Origin: Chitinophagaceae bacterium UBA5175
Lineage (GTDB): Bacteria; Bacteroidota; Bacteroidia; Chitinophagales; Chitinophagaceae
Assembly (NCBI GenBank): GCA_002413325.1
Contig: DHWT01000324.1
Span: forward strand, 1 to 15,769
DNA length: 15,769 nt
Reading direction: 5' to 3'
Shown: positions 15,650-15,769 of the stretch, in pieces
Layout of the letters: every line of letters starts with the position of its first letter
Numbering within the stretch: position 1 is the stretch's first letter
Notes under the pieces: model-generated
Databases searched by the model: none
What the model was told of the DNA's origin: nothing
What the model saw: the letters and a program-made list of their open reading frames with translations, nothing else
Position numbers and translations under genes: made by a program

Positions 15650-15769
15650 TTATTGTGCACTGATATAAGGCGACTGGATAAATGCCTGGTCAATGGAATT
15701 CAAAGCATTTTCCAGATTGGATGCGGCGGATCCGAGCGCCCCGCCATTCCAGTTGGTCCAGATCACATT
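15650..15769 (-). CDS. C-terminal end of an unrecognised protein (5' partial)
   Basis: The last 39 codons of a gene that continues past the right edge, ending with TAA at 15650-15652. The tail is N-V-I-W-T-N-W-N-G-G, then a helical A-S-N-L-E-N-A-L-N-S-I-D-Q-A-F and S-P-Y-I-S-A-Q. The composition is normal for a protein and the frame is open to the edge. It lies 25 bases upstream of the beta-barrel gene. Too little is visible to name a family. Confidence 0.65.
   Translation of the reverse strand, partial: NVIWTNWNGGALGSAASNLENALNSIDQAFIQSPYISAQ

Overview
The base composition (mostly 40-50% GC), the lack of strong Shine-Dalgarno sites, the giant secreted beta-rich proteins, the lipoprotein and the small outer-membrane barrel all suggest a chromosomal segment of a Bacteroidota bacterium. 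A relative of the Chitinophagaceae is the best guess. No tRNA, rRNA, CRISPR array, transposase or integrase was seen.

Bases 1-7676 (+): a two-gene unit. The first gene is a very large beta-rich protein (at least 1828 residues, start outside the window) whose visible N-terminus resembles the FN3-like TANFOR domain. Five bases after its stop and one in-between base later begins a secreted protein built from FN3-like modules of about 100 residues. Both look like surface or secreted proteins of unknown function, and this is the least explained part of the window.

Bases 7738-11622 (-): a metallo-beta-lactamase-fold protein with a signal peptide, preceded by two tiny chained reading frames; a lipase maturation factor-like membrane protein in DNA far richer in GC than its surroundings, so probably acquired; and a class 3-like aldehyde dehydrogenase. 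A haemolysin III/PAQR-type membrane protein (+) diverges from the dehydrogenase gene. A link of this block to lipid metabolism is possible but is only inference.

Bases 12426-15769: an IMPACT/YigZ-family protein with a TTG start (-), an unrecognised lipoprotein (-), a 353-base gap, a flavin reductase-like FMN protein (+), a convergent hairpin region that may terminate from both sides, an outer-membrane beta-barrel protein (-), and the last 39 codons of a gene that enters from the right edge (-), probably in one operon with the barrel gene.
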